A DNA stretch of 64,000 nucleotides from Leptasterias polaris (lineage: Eukaryota; Echinodermata; Asteroidea; Forcipulatida; Asteriidae), in NCBI GenBank assembly GCA_037783415.1, contig JAZGTN010000087.1, positions 372,001 to 436,000 of the forward strand. Direction: 5' to 3'. Both the position numbers and the translations under genes were made by a program. The notes beneath the pieces are model-generated. The model did not search any database. It was given only the letters and a program-made list of their open reading frames with translations, and was not told where the DNA came from. How positions within the stretch are numbered: position 1 is the stretch's first letter; the number at the start of each line of letters is the position of its first letter. Positions 24,301 to 36,300 of the stretch are shown here, piece after piece.

Positions 24301-27300
24301 TGGGATTTCTTTGCTGTTACTCGTCGTCCTATGTGCTGCTACTTGCTTCTTTCTTTCTCTTGCCTTTCGTACCCTCTCTTTTGACTTTTCACTGTATTGA
24401 GCTTTTTTTTCAGCAGACATTTTTTTCCTAAAGTCCCTGAGACGCAGAGTTTCTCGAGCTCGAAATTCTTTGTATTTATCTTGTCTGTGCGTCTTCATTT
24501 CCTGTAGCCATTTGCCGACAGCTAAAGCATTTTTACTTGGCAAAGATGCTTGTGGTGCTTCCTCTTGCCCCTTGCTACGCCGGGTTTTAACCTTCATGTT
24601 TAAACCTGAAGTAAATTATAATGGCTTTTTGACCGGCTTCCGTCAATTTATTGAAGCATTCCAGTTCTTACCATGTCAACTGTTTGTTGGAAATAGAATT
24701 AAAAAAATCATATTACAAAATTAAAAATTATAAAGATTTCAAACTTTTTTTAATACAAAAACAAAACAACTAAAAACCTGAATATTTTATAAGCTTTTTG
24801 TAAAATACGTGTGGAAAGAAATACACGCCTTTTATGAGTATGAACTTAAGAACAAGTGTTGTACTGTACTCATTATTTGAGTTATTTTTTGGATAAAGAC
24901 AGAAAACAAAAAGTAGCAAAAATCAAATGAATTTTGATAATCAATATTTGTTTTACCTCAAAAAAGTTCATAATATGTTCTGTTTTTCCCAATATGGCCC
25001 AAACGTACGGGTTAACTTGGAAAATAAACACAAAACCAAAAAACTGTGAGCCTGGTTTAATTTAAATATATTTAAGGAAAAAAGAAAAATTTAATTATGA
25101 CAAGCAGAAGAAAAAAAAGAAAGAAAAATTAAAACTAAATTTCCATATAATTTGATGTTAAACATTTCAATTCAATTCAATGTATGTTTTATCATGTTTT
25201 ATTATACCATAGGGCAAGGACTATGATTATGTTCGAAATGGGTTGGTTTAGCTTGACTCAACTATCTACGTACTAGTAGTACTACTACCATCCATAAGCC
25301 TGGGCGCAGACATTAACCAGTTGTGATATGGACGATATTCATTCGTATACAACGGTGTTTGTCCATTTTACGAACTTGGTATGTGGAATTCTGTCCATTT
25401 TACGAACTTGTTATCTGGATTTCTGTCCATTTTACGAACTTGTTATCTGGATTTCTGTCCATTTTACGAACTTGTTATCTGGATTTCTGTCCATTTACGA
25501 ACTTGGTCTGTGGACTTCGGTCCGTGTTGCGAACCATATTTTATGAACTGGTCACCACGCTCCGACGTGTCAGTCAAACCTATGCTATTTCACGATTACC
25601 AGGGAAATGCTTGAGGGTTTATTGCCATTTTTCCAGTCGAATACTTTCTAATATTCCTCAATTAATACTTGAAACAAATGTTTGATTTCTTCACCAAAAT
25701 TGCTAACAGTTATAAGGTGTAAAGTGGTAGTAATTTCAGACGTTCGTAACATGTCTTTCGGTTCGTAACTTACCTGAATGTTTTGACCGATCTTCAGCTA
25801 GTGTTTTCCCACTCCATCGTGTGTGTGTACGTGGGGCATAAATACACATGATGATGACGCATTGTATTTCGAGTTTCCATGGCGCGATTTCAGGGATCTT
25901 CCGCAAAATTGGCGGGAACTGATTGGAATTTAGGAAGTGTTACGAACCTAATAAAAACGGACAGACAACTATCGCTCGAAATTCTCTTTACTATCTGTGA
26001 TAGACAACAAAGGAATGCAAATTAAATCGATATGTCCGTAACAGTTGAGGTGTTTTACTACTGAAAAATGCCTTTTGGTCAAAAGTTTGCTGGAAGACTT
26101 CGATGCTATGACATTTTTGCCGTTCGTAACATTTTGGACCGACACCGTTACGAACTTAATGCCCAACTTAAATAAGCTTTAAATATCTTTAAATCCCCAG
26201 AAATCCGTTAAAAACTAGTTAACTATGAAGCATCATCCTTTATTAAGATGATATAGCTCTAAAACGAGGTTTCTACTTCGCAAATATTCGCAAATATAAA
26301 TCAGCGGTTCACTTTAGTTCGTCAGTAATTTTGTGTCACACTTTGAGCATCACGTACACCACTGGACATTTTTCTATAATTCCCTTAAAAACTCATACAC
26401 AAATCACACATTGTCAAAACTGTCTTTTTTATTAGGCAATAACATATGAAAAACTTATATCATGTTTTTAATTAATTTTGTTAAATAGAACTTAAAATAT
26501 GGAACATTGAATATATACAAGTCACCCTCCGAAAGGTTCCATTAGTGTGGACAGACCCACGTACATAACACAATAACTATCATGTACGTACATGATAACT
26601 ATCCTACATATACATTATAACTATTGCCTGTACACGATAACTATCATGTATTAGACACGGTAACTCCGGACTTATCAGGTACATACAGATACTTATCCTC
26701 TTCGTACATAATAATTATCATGTTCGTACCTGATAATTATCATCCCCCCCATACACAATAATTATCATTTACATGCACGATAATTATCGTGTATAGTGTA
26801 CGTACACGATAATGACGATGCACGTTCACGATCAACTTCAGACGCATCATGTATAGTACCGTAATTTCCTGCGGATAAGACGCGTCTTATCTGACTTTTT
26901 AGACCACAAAATAATCACTGCGCCTTGTATTCCAGTGCGCCTTGTCTGATGTCGCTTAAGATCAAAATGCCCGCGGCCGACGTGCAAATAATCTAGGCCC
27001 TATTTAATATGTACATGTACATGTAGCTTCGGTCAGGTTAATGCGGTCGCCAACCATCAACTCACCACGCATTGTTGACGTAGTACATATCAGTGCTCAA
27101 CTCTCCAGACAATGTCGCCAGATTTTCATTCCGACAATGACGCAATGTGTTGAGCCGCCTTTGTGGCCACATGTCCCTATACATAACGACCGTGAATTCA
27201 TTACAACAATGCAGCAACGTGTTCATCCCTTCCTTTATGGCCGCGATTTCGTACCGAAAATACTGCATTCAGATTTATCTAAACGTTTGCCGAACGCATT

Positions 27301-30300
27301 CACCCAACCTCTATTGTGTGAACGGTGAACAACAGAAACCCCAATAATGTCACGTCCCCATCGGAATAGACTTGGTTCCAAGTCTGTGATCGTGGTTTTT
27401 AGTTGTCCTAATAGCCGATATATTATTGGCTGAAACAGCGCCCTCTTGTGGATAAACCTCCGTCTTGAACCGAGTTAGAGCGCGTGATAGACAATCTGCG
27501 GGGGAATTTTGCGTGGCCGATGCAGAGAAATAACCGCACTCTCAGACTTGAAATCAAGTTTACCATCGGAATGGCAGGAGATTATATTCAGAGCCGTATG
27601 GTAGCGCCCTCTGTTGAATAAACTCCCTTCAGCCCTGTGGTAGCGCCCTCTGTTGGTATCCCTTCAATTCCATGTGACACACGGGAGCAAGAATCTCCTG
27701 AAAACGCCGCTGAACGGTAGGTTGGTTTCAGTTTACAATGAACTTTTCTACATGTCTCTACATGTTTCAAGCGCACGTGATTTCTATTTATTCACGTGTT
27801 GATTAGCGTGATACTTTTAGGGTAACAAAATGACCCCTTTTTGGCGATGTACTGATACGGTCTGCTGTTTGCAGTCAAAGGTGCATGTAAGATCATGCGC
27901 CTTGTGCGGCAGTGCGCCTTGTCTGTTGACGCTTGATTTTTGGGGGGTAATTTCACGGCCCTGCGCCTTGTACACCCCGCGTCTTATCCGCAGGAAATTA
28001 CGGTACACAATATTGTGCAGCATCTCCATGCAAAAAAATACTTTCAAACAACCCCGAGATAGTGGCTTTTGAATACAGAGATGATATACTAATAATGGCA
28101 ACCGGAACACGGCTTTGTTTGGATTTTATTAGGATGTTACATGTATTAATAGTTTGTTCCAAACTTGTTTGAGAATATTATTTCACATGGAGATGCTTCA
28201 CAAAATCTTGTTATACAGAATAAGTCTTAAGGGGGTTGTGTTCATAAATCATAATTATTGTGTACGTACACATACATGATAACATTTGTGTAAGTACAAA
28301 CATCATTATTGTCGTCTATGTACATGATAAGTCTGTAGTTATTTTGTTTGTTGATGAGTAATTGTGTACTATACATGATATTTATAATGTATGTTTATTG
28401 ACGTACTGTACATGATAGTTATTGTTTAGTACACAATAAGACAAGATAGAGCGGGATTTTGTTTTCATGTGGCGGCACTACACTTCGGTAGTGTACAAAC
28501 TATGCCTGCAGGAAGTCTACATTATGCTCTGTGGCTCTTTTGTAAACAAGTGATTTCACTAAACTGCATACACAACAATAACCTTAAATTAGTCATATTC
28601 ATTTATTAATTTTTTACATGAAGGAGTAGAGAGTCCATTTTTTTAATTTCTCACACAAGTAGACTGGATACATTGTATTATTGGGAAAAATTGGGAAATC
28701 TGTCAGTAATGTCCCACGTTGTCAAATAACCACTTGAAAAAGGCGTTTTTGGGCATTTTTACAGCCGGACCCATATTCAGACCCCTGCCAAATACCCATC
28801 AAAGGTGTGATTGGTCTATCCTTATATCAGGTCACACATATACACCTAGTTTATAACCAAATGTAATACAAAAGCAATCGGACATTTCACTTAGGCATTA
28901 GGGGGTCTCAAAAATGACAAAAAATCATTCCGCGGGCTAAAATGTCAGTTTTAAAGACCTATACCTTGATATAGAAATTTCCTACATTGTATGCTACTTT
29001 TGACAGTGGATTCTAGTTGATGGGGTACCAGGTACTCTGTATATCAATTTACAGTTACATATCTTATCTCAATTTGTAGATATACATGTAGGCCTCTAAA
29101 AATGCCCAAAACACAAAAAGTAAATTTGAAGGGGCGGGGCTTAAATTTTTAGGGGGTCATATCTCAGAAATGTCAAGATTTGGTGTGTGTTCATGGCACC
29201 CATAGGGGAATGTTTGAAAAAACAATTAGCAAAATCTGAGACGGAGCCTGCCGACCCATCAGGTGAGTTGACACGGAATTACCCTTTTGTCATTTTGCTG
29301 AGTACTGACTTGCTGTTAGTTTGTTATAAACACTGTAATGGAGTGATCAACCATTTAAAGAATGTCAAGTTATTTAATTCAGTTGAGGATAATTAAAAAA
29401 TATAAGAACAGTTTTAGCATTTTGTGTTATTTGATGTAGATGGGTGGTATCAGCTGCCAAAAAGGATGGAGTTGACGCAGATCTTGCCAAGTATGATGGT
29501 AAATGGGCAATTGAGGAACCAACTGACCAACCATTACAGGGAGATCTTGGCCTCACACTTAAGGTAGGTTTATACCTGTATCTGTTTTGAAAGAGGTTTT
29601 GGATGGACCAAAATGGTTTGTTAAGTATGCTTTGGCTGGGTAATTATGTTTTAAAATATAAAAAAACTGTACTGATTGTTATTGTTACATTATTACCAAC
29701 AAAAGTGATCAATTTTCAATTTTTTAACTACTGTAGATCTTCATTGTGGCTCCCCAGACTCCGGTTGTGTGGCTACCCTACTCACAAGACTGTTTTTTTA
29801 TCAAATGAGCCGAAACTCCACTTTGTCATAAGTTTTCTGTTAAGAACCATGTCCGATTTCCGGGTAATAACAAGATCTACATGTACATGTAGTGTGTGAC
29901 CCATCTCATGTGTAGGTTTGTTAACATGTTGCTGGAGACCCATGGATTCAAGAAGTGTTAAAAAACGTATAGTGTTTGGATCGTCAGAAATGTCAACATG
30001 GATGTTAAAATCTCCAGTTATTAAAACTGGTTCAGAAGATAAAATAATGGATTGGATTCTAAATAATCGGCAAAATCAGTGATAAACCGATTAACTGTAC
30101 AAGGGTGGCTAACTGAGTAAGGTGGCCTGTAAATTATTACAAGTCGTAATTTAAACGAATTAATAATCCCTACAGACCATTCTGAAAACTCAAATGAATC
30201 TAATTCATCTCCAGCAATTTTCTTGACATTCAAATGATCACGAAACAACAAAGCAGTGCCTCCCCCACACGGTTTTTCCGGGGATGATCCAGCAATCTAA

Positions 30301-33300
30301 AATCAGGTGGAGTTGCTTCAACCTTGTGGGCAACATCCGTATCTGTAAACCAAGTCTCTGTAAGGGCAAACAAATCAGCCTTACTATTAATAGCGTAAGA
30401 AACAAAATCAGCTGTTTTATTTCTAAGAGATCTGGTATTTAAGCAACAAAGTTTAAATAGATCATCAGAGGAATCGGCAGGATTTACAACAATGTGTTTA
30501 AGGACAGGAGTACGTTTTTCCAAAGCTAACCTATTATGAACATAATCAAGCCGGTGACCAATGTGAACAGGAATTGTACACTTATAGTTACAATGACCCA
30601 CTCTATTACCCCTGAACCGAAAAATTACATTCGCTTTCAGAATCGAAAACAATCCAGGCTGAATGGAGTGATAAAAGTCTTACGGATGTTAAAAAGCTGA
30701 CTACGGGAATACATTATAGTTGTATTACTAGACATGTTAGAATGCAAATTTTCTGTATGCATAAAATGCAACTCGTCATTGCTAGTGCATCCAATACGTG
30801 GGCCTGGGTTAACGGAAATATCCATAAATATTGTTATATCATGTGGAGGGTCATGACCAGGAATAACTAGAGTAGTTTGGCCATGTTTGGACCATTTGAC
30901 TAATGGAACTTTTGAGAAATTTAATCCAGTATGGCACAGCTGTAATGTTACCCCATGACAGGGTGTGATTGGCACAACAAAATTAGTCAGACACATGTAC
31001 TGATCTGAAGACACAAAATACTCATTTCTGACAGTCTCAGCATCAGCAAAGATTTGAACCAGTTGTGACTTATGTATGATAAGAAGCAGATGTAAAAACA
31101 CCAACAGACGAGCACGGGCACTAATGGCAACAGCCATGGTGAATACACGTTACAAAATAGTGAACTCGACCGGAGATAAAAAAACACATCAAAAACATCA
31201 AAATAACAAGCAATACGTATCGGATAAAGCACCAAAATATATCACAAATAAGCACAGAAAGCTTACCAAACACGTCAACAATAAATATAAAGACGATGCC
31301 AAAAACTCAGCAAAGATTAAACGGATAAAAATAAGCAAGCACTGGCAGAGAAAAATTGACATGGCTGGTGAAGGAATGCAATTCTGTAATAAGTTGTCTA
31401 CAGACAATACACTTGGAAGTGTTGGAGCCCCAGAAAGTCCCCTGTGGCGTATGTAGGTGGGGTGGGGGGGGGACACACTTCTGTCTGGACAATGAGATCC
31501 CTGAGACTGGTTGGGCGTCTGTTGAAGTGGATATTTTACAAATGGGAGGAAGTGAGGGGTAGACATTGACAGCAAAGGGAACTTTCCCTTAGGTAGTCTG
31601 TTGTTGCTTGGGTCCTTTGGCAAGTACCAACTCCGTAGAACAAGCCTTGACTTTCTGGATTGCTCGATGAACTGCCAGGGAGCTATGACCCTGGAAGCAA
31701 GGTGTTTCTTAAGTTCCTGTGAGTGGTGGATAAAACCAGAATCATTAGAACAGATCCATCAAAGTCTGAGGGCCTGACTGTAGGCTATGCTGGATTTGTA
31801 GTGTCCGGGGTGACAACTGGTTGAGAGAAAGTGATCAAGCCATCATCTATCTTTAGAACCTTAACATCCAGAAAGTTGGTTTCTTAGGTTGAATGTTCGG
31901 TCTTTAAGTTGATGGTTCTGTGGAAGGAATTTACATGTTGTTAATGTTCGCTGTGATGCTTGTTTTATCATTGGTCCAGATGAAAAAGAAGTCCTCCATG
32001 TAGCACCACTAATCCCAGGGACGGGACTGGTTTTGAATAAAAAGTGATATTTCATGAAGGAAAATTAAGTGGCATAAATTTGTGACGGGATCTACATGTA
32101 ACAGCTTTTGAAGACTGTCAACAAAATAAGAGATATAGTCAATGGGGGAACCATTGGCAGATATGATGGGTCTCCTAGGCTTGTCTGGTTTGTGTACCTT
32201 AGGAAGGAGGTTAAATCTGGTTGTTATACAGTCAACTGCAGGCCTGGAATTACACAACGGCCAGTGCCTCCAATGCCCTTGTAACTGGCCGTGGTACATG
32301 TACCTCTCAAAAATAATTTTATTCATGGCCATAGTTGCCGTGCCCTTAATCCCCATTGGCCGTCATGCCTTTTTTAACAGAAGTTCAATCATTTACTTAC
32401 ATTTTCAATGTTGTCCAGAAGTGCCGGCTGCCAGTGATTTCACCGGAAACTTGTTTTATTCAGTTGTCAATGATTAATAAAAAAATAATAATTCTATCCA
32501 AACGAAGCCCACAGTATAAATAAACATAATAAAATCTGGCAATCCTTTTCTTTAGCCCCAGACAATTTCCAGACCTGTCCTGGGAGAATGATTGACACTC
32601 CTATTGTAATCCAATTACTTCTTAAAATATGACCAGGTTTTGTGACCCTTAGGAGTGAGTATTGTGTTCTATTAAACCTGAAAAGTGTGTTGACATGTGC
32701 TGGCTTGTAGTTTTACGGTTTGTTTATGAATAAGATATGAATTGTCAATATCTTATTCATGAAAAATGTTTCATTGGGTTTACCACCCATGGGGGAACTC
32801 TGGCCATTTTTAATTTGTTTAATTATTATTTTAAAGGGTAACTAAACTTTTTCAATAAAGATAGTATTGTTTTTATAATAAAATGCAAAGTCATGCATTA
32901 TGGTTTATTTTGATTTACAACTCATAATTTAATGACCTTCGTGCCTTTTTTTTCCCTTCCATTTTTGGCTACTGGCCTTGGTGCCCTTCAAAATTTGGCC
33001 TGCTCCAAGTCCAAAGTTGCCTTGCCCTAAAATGTTTGTAATTCCAGGCCTGCAACTGGGGAGAGAAACTTAAGGGCTTTCTCAGAGAGGTGGCACGGTT
33101 ATGCATTTTGTCGGATATTTGTTGAATCTCTCTTGAAAAGGTGCCTGTTGGGTCATTGTCAAGTGGTTTAGTATGTAGTTCAGTTGATGAGTTATCTCAT
33201 GGCTTCATCAATGTATCGCTGTGCCCATGACAAAGAGATATTTGCAGAGCCCTTGGAAGCTGGCTTGATGATGATGTCCTTCCTTGTTTGTAGAGTCTTT

Positions 33301-36300
33301 AGCGTATCACATTCTTCTCTAGGGAGGTTGTCACGAGTCTTTTGGTTGATATGTGCACTGGAATTGATTTGTGAACTAACAATCTGTATAAAAGTTATGG
33401 ACACGGTTCTTTGGTGGTACCTATTTACCCTTGCATTAAAATGGCTCAGTCCTTAGGTGGCGAGTCAAGGAAGAATGCACTGAGGCAAATTATGTGGTAG
33501 TAGTCAGTAAGGTCCTGACTGAGCTTAACTTGTTTGACTGTAGGGGGAGTGAGGCAGAAGTTGAGTCCCTTGGAGAGCAGCAGCCGATTTCACGAAAGTA
33601 GTGCATACGTTGCGCCATGTCAGAAAGTTACGCCGTGTAAAGGTTTCTTCATAATATTTTGCTCCAATAAATATTTAGACAGTTTCTTTAAGTTTAAACT
33701 TGTCTTTTTTGTAGTTGGGCAGATTGATTTTAGTAAGATGTGGAAGTAAAAACAAAGTAACTGGTTAAAAGTGAAATTGAATATATTCATTTCAAAAATG
33801 CATTTAAATTATTTAATTTTAACTTGTCTTTTTTCTATGAAAGTATTGGTTTTGTTCTGTTATGGGCCGTAAAATAAAGTTTATAATGAAATGAAAAGTT
33901 TGGGATTTATTTCTTGAAAGAATAAGCATGGCTGTTTATCAGGACCGATGCATTCATTATAAACAAATGAATAATGACTTTGTTTTCTGAAATTTTATTT
34001 ATGGTTGCACGAAGGGTTTTAATGACCCCCAAAATCGTGGCGGATTTAACCATGTATTTACCCCAAAAGACAGTTTTAAAAAAAATATGGATAATTGTTT
34101 GAAAACCGATGGCTGACGAACATGTTTTTTGTTTTGAGGTTTAGTTTGCTAGAGAAAATAAATAATTCAAAATCTTTCCGTAAACACTGAACAATGTTGC
34201 TGTCCAAGGATAGCGCCTACCCGGGCAAAACACGTGGTGCAGTTGGCAGTTAATTATCTTGCACAATAAAATACTCACTTACGCCATCAAAATCGAGTGC
34301 GTAAGTTGCGCCATTTTTGTGGCGTATCTTTCAGATATGCGCCAGTGAAAATCAATCTTAACTTGGTGGCGCAACTTACGCTTAAACTGTTGCGCAAGTG
34401 GACTTACGCCATCGCATAAAGTTTTGTGAAATCGGCTGCTGGCTGCTTTGGATCTGGAATGGTAGATGATGAGAGGTTAATGACTATGGATTGACTGTTC
34501 AGCCTTAGGGGGTGTACTGCACTTGAATCGCCGCTGTCTGTAATGTAGCTGATTGGAGACAAGACGACCAATCTTGCATTTTCTCCAAGATTTCAGATTC
34601 AGAACAGATTCAAGTTTAGATAAACCAACACCAATCTCACATGTGTATTCCCCTACGCAGGCTTCTGAATACAGTGATGATTAAAGGTAGTTATCAAAAA
34701 AAAATGCGAGCAAAACGAGCAAGAAGCAGTTTTTATGAGCGAGATGAGGTACCCTTAATCACCCTGACCTACCCAGTCCCGCACGCAATCGCTCGGTATC
34801 ACTCGGTATCACTCGGTAATGAAATGCCAAACAAGCGAGCACTTTCCAGGGCTCACTGACCCGTGAACAATGGACGTCTTTTCCCAACTGAAGATCTTTA
34901 ACCAAAGTAAAAATTCAAATGGGTTTGCAAGTGACAGATGATAATGATCATAAGAATAAACAATTTGCCGGAGGTTTCATACATGTAGATCTGTTGCTTT
35001 TTCGTACAATTGTTAAAGTCTTTAAGAAAGACGTGTGACCCTTTGCAGTGTTCTCCACACATGGGTTTTGAAGGCCGCCCTGCCAAAGAATTGGCCGCCC
35101 TGCTAAAATAATTGGCTGCCCTGCCAAAAAAATGACAAATCACGGAATGAAAGCAACTTCGACGGCAGCGCAGAACACTGGTATAAGCTTCCTTTACACA
35201 CAGACTATTTTTAGCCTGCACTTAATACGATCAAACGAGTAGCCGACAAGCCATGCCCGACTTCCAAACCGTAGCATTGGAATTGGGATCATTTCAGTAT
35301 ACAAACGTTAAAACATGATGCACATAACCATGTGACTGCTGAGTATCCACCACGCGTGCATCAGCCCAACAGCGTTCGGTCGCCCGCCTGTAGTCCATGT
35401 ATAGCGCATACACAACAGCAGGGTCCAAAGTCCAACATTCCGCACGCTGTGATTGGCCATTGATGGCCGTTGATAATTACCATATTCATAAGAGAGCTTG
35501 GCTAGACCAGGACCACTCCACTCCTGCTTCTTTTTTACTGCCATGCTCCAGTGCCGCCTCCACCACACATGGCAACACTGTTGCAAGGCACACTGTTGCA
35601 AGGCACAAGGGACTTTGAAAGAAACTAGTCCACCCATGTGTCCCAGCCAGTACTGAACTTGATCCAATTGACAGAAAGACAGGTCCACAGAGAGTAACCA
35701 AATGTCTTCATTAACAAAAAATCGGCTCATTTAATTGGCCAGGAAATGACAGCAAACGACCTCCTTTTACAGCGGCACCATAAAGGGAAAAGTGACCAAA
35801 GTTTATTGTGAATGATACTGGCTTTTAACAATAACGCTGTCAATCACATCACTGGAGGTTCCCGTATTTTTGGCCGGGTTAAATTAATTCAACATAATTT
35901 CGGAGACATAAAAAAACCCAAAACAACTACATGTACATGTATGGGGTTGAAGCGAAAGGAAAATTAAAATGAACTCAAGGAAAATACTACACAATCTTAA
36001 AGGAAATAAATCTGATTTTTGTCATTTGATTGAAAATGTATCTATTAATTTTACATTGCAGTTTTTAAAAGATTCTATCTCAATTAGCTTTCATTAATTG
36101 TTTAACGCGAAACGAAGTAGCCAACGATAACTACATGTACATGTAATAGTTAATTAAAAACTATATATTACTTATTGTCAGGATCCTACAATTATCTCGC
36201 GCCCATCAGCCATGTACAGTACAGGCACATTTGCATGTTACTTTTTTTTTTTTACATTGTCCGTTGTATACTCAAAGATGTGTTTTACATGTATGTTTTA

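Larger units (their letters stand above)
18661..26559 (-). mobile_element. 7.9-kb DNA transposon with 22-bp TIRs and its own gene
   Basis: The left end is TGGGTCTGTCCACACTAATG followed by GA, and the right end is its exact inverse over 22 bases. The flanks CATACATA (18653-18660) and CGTACATA (26560-26567) agree at seven of eight positions, implying an 8-bp target duplication. It sits inside the minisatellite core of the fold-back element. It encodes a five-exon transposase-like gene on the - strand (20558-24597). Subterminal sequence contains many copies of GTTACGAAC or GTAACATGGACAG in both orientations, which are probable transposase-binding sites. I could not assign the superfamily from memory. 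Confidence 0.8.
16833..29283. mobile_element. Large fold-back element, 12.4 kb including nested insertions
   Basis: Arms at 16833-18604 and 28461-29283 are inverse copies over about 0.8 kb, once the hAT-type insertion in the left arm is removed. The outer ends are GGTCATTCCGTGCCAACTCG and, on the other strand, GGTAATTCCGTGTCAACTCA. Stripped of later insertions, the core is about 2.4 kb: two arms around a minisatellite. No transposase belongs to it. I could not define a target duplication. Confidence 0.75.
31450..34625 (-). pseudogene. Penelope-like element, reverse transcriptase remnants
   Basis: The - strand carries degraded pieces in order. An N-terminal part near 34500 and 33560-33480 includes LSKGLNFCLTP. 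A piece at 33404-33192 reads TLKTLQTRKDIIIKPASKGS. The RT core is at about 32230-32030 (NLLPKVHKPDKPRRPIISAN), and C-terminal sequence lies at 31980-31520. These are the conserved blocks of Penelope-like retroelements. Two DNA transposons (33579-34440, 32239-33052) are inserted in it. No endonuclease (GIY-YIG) domain was recognised. Multiple stops and shifts show it is dead. Confidence 0.8.

Noticed and set aside
20558..24597. The transposase-like gene as a host gene or a domesticated gene
   Set aside because: It is bounded by 22-bp inverted ends and an 8-bp-like duplication and accompanied by subterminal repeats. Domestication cannot be excluded without other copies, but the simple reading is a transposon.
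25361..25535. Regular 32-bp repeats that look like a CRISPR array
   Set aside because: The units are contiguous with no unique spacers, lie inside a eukaryotic transposon, and match other subterminal words of that element.
27041..27347. Overlapping frames inside the 26857-28005 element as a transposase
   Set aside because: They are short and contain no catalytic motif. The related copy at 38950-39300 keeps the DNA but not a coherent protein.
35308..35730. 140-residue - strand frame as a gene
   Set aside because: It lies within a dispersed repeat whose other copy (6220-7260, 10835-11100) does not keep the frame.
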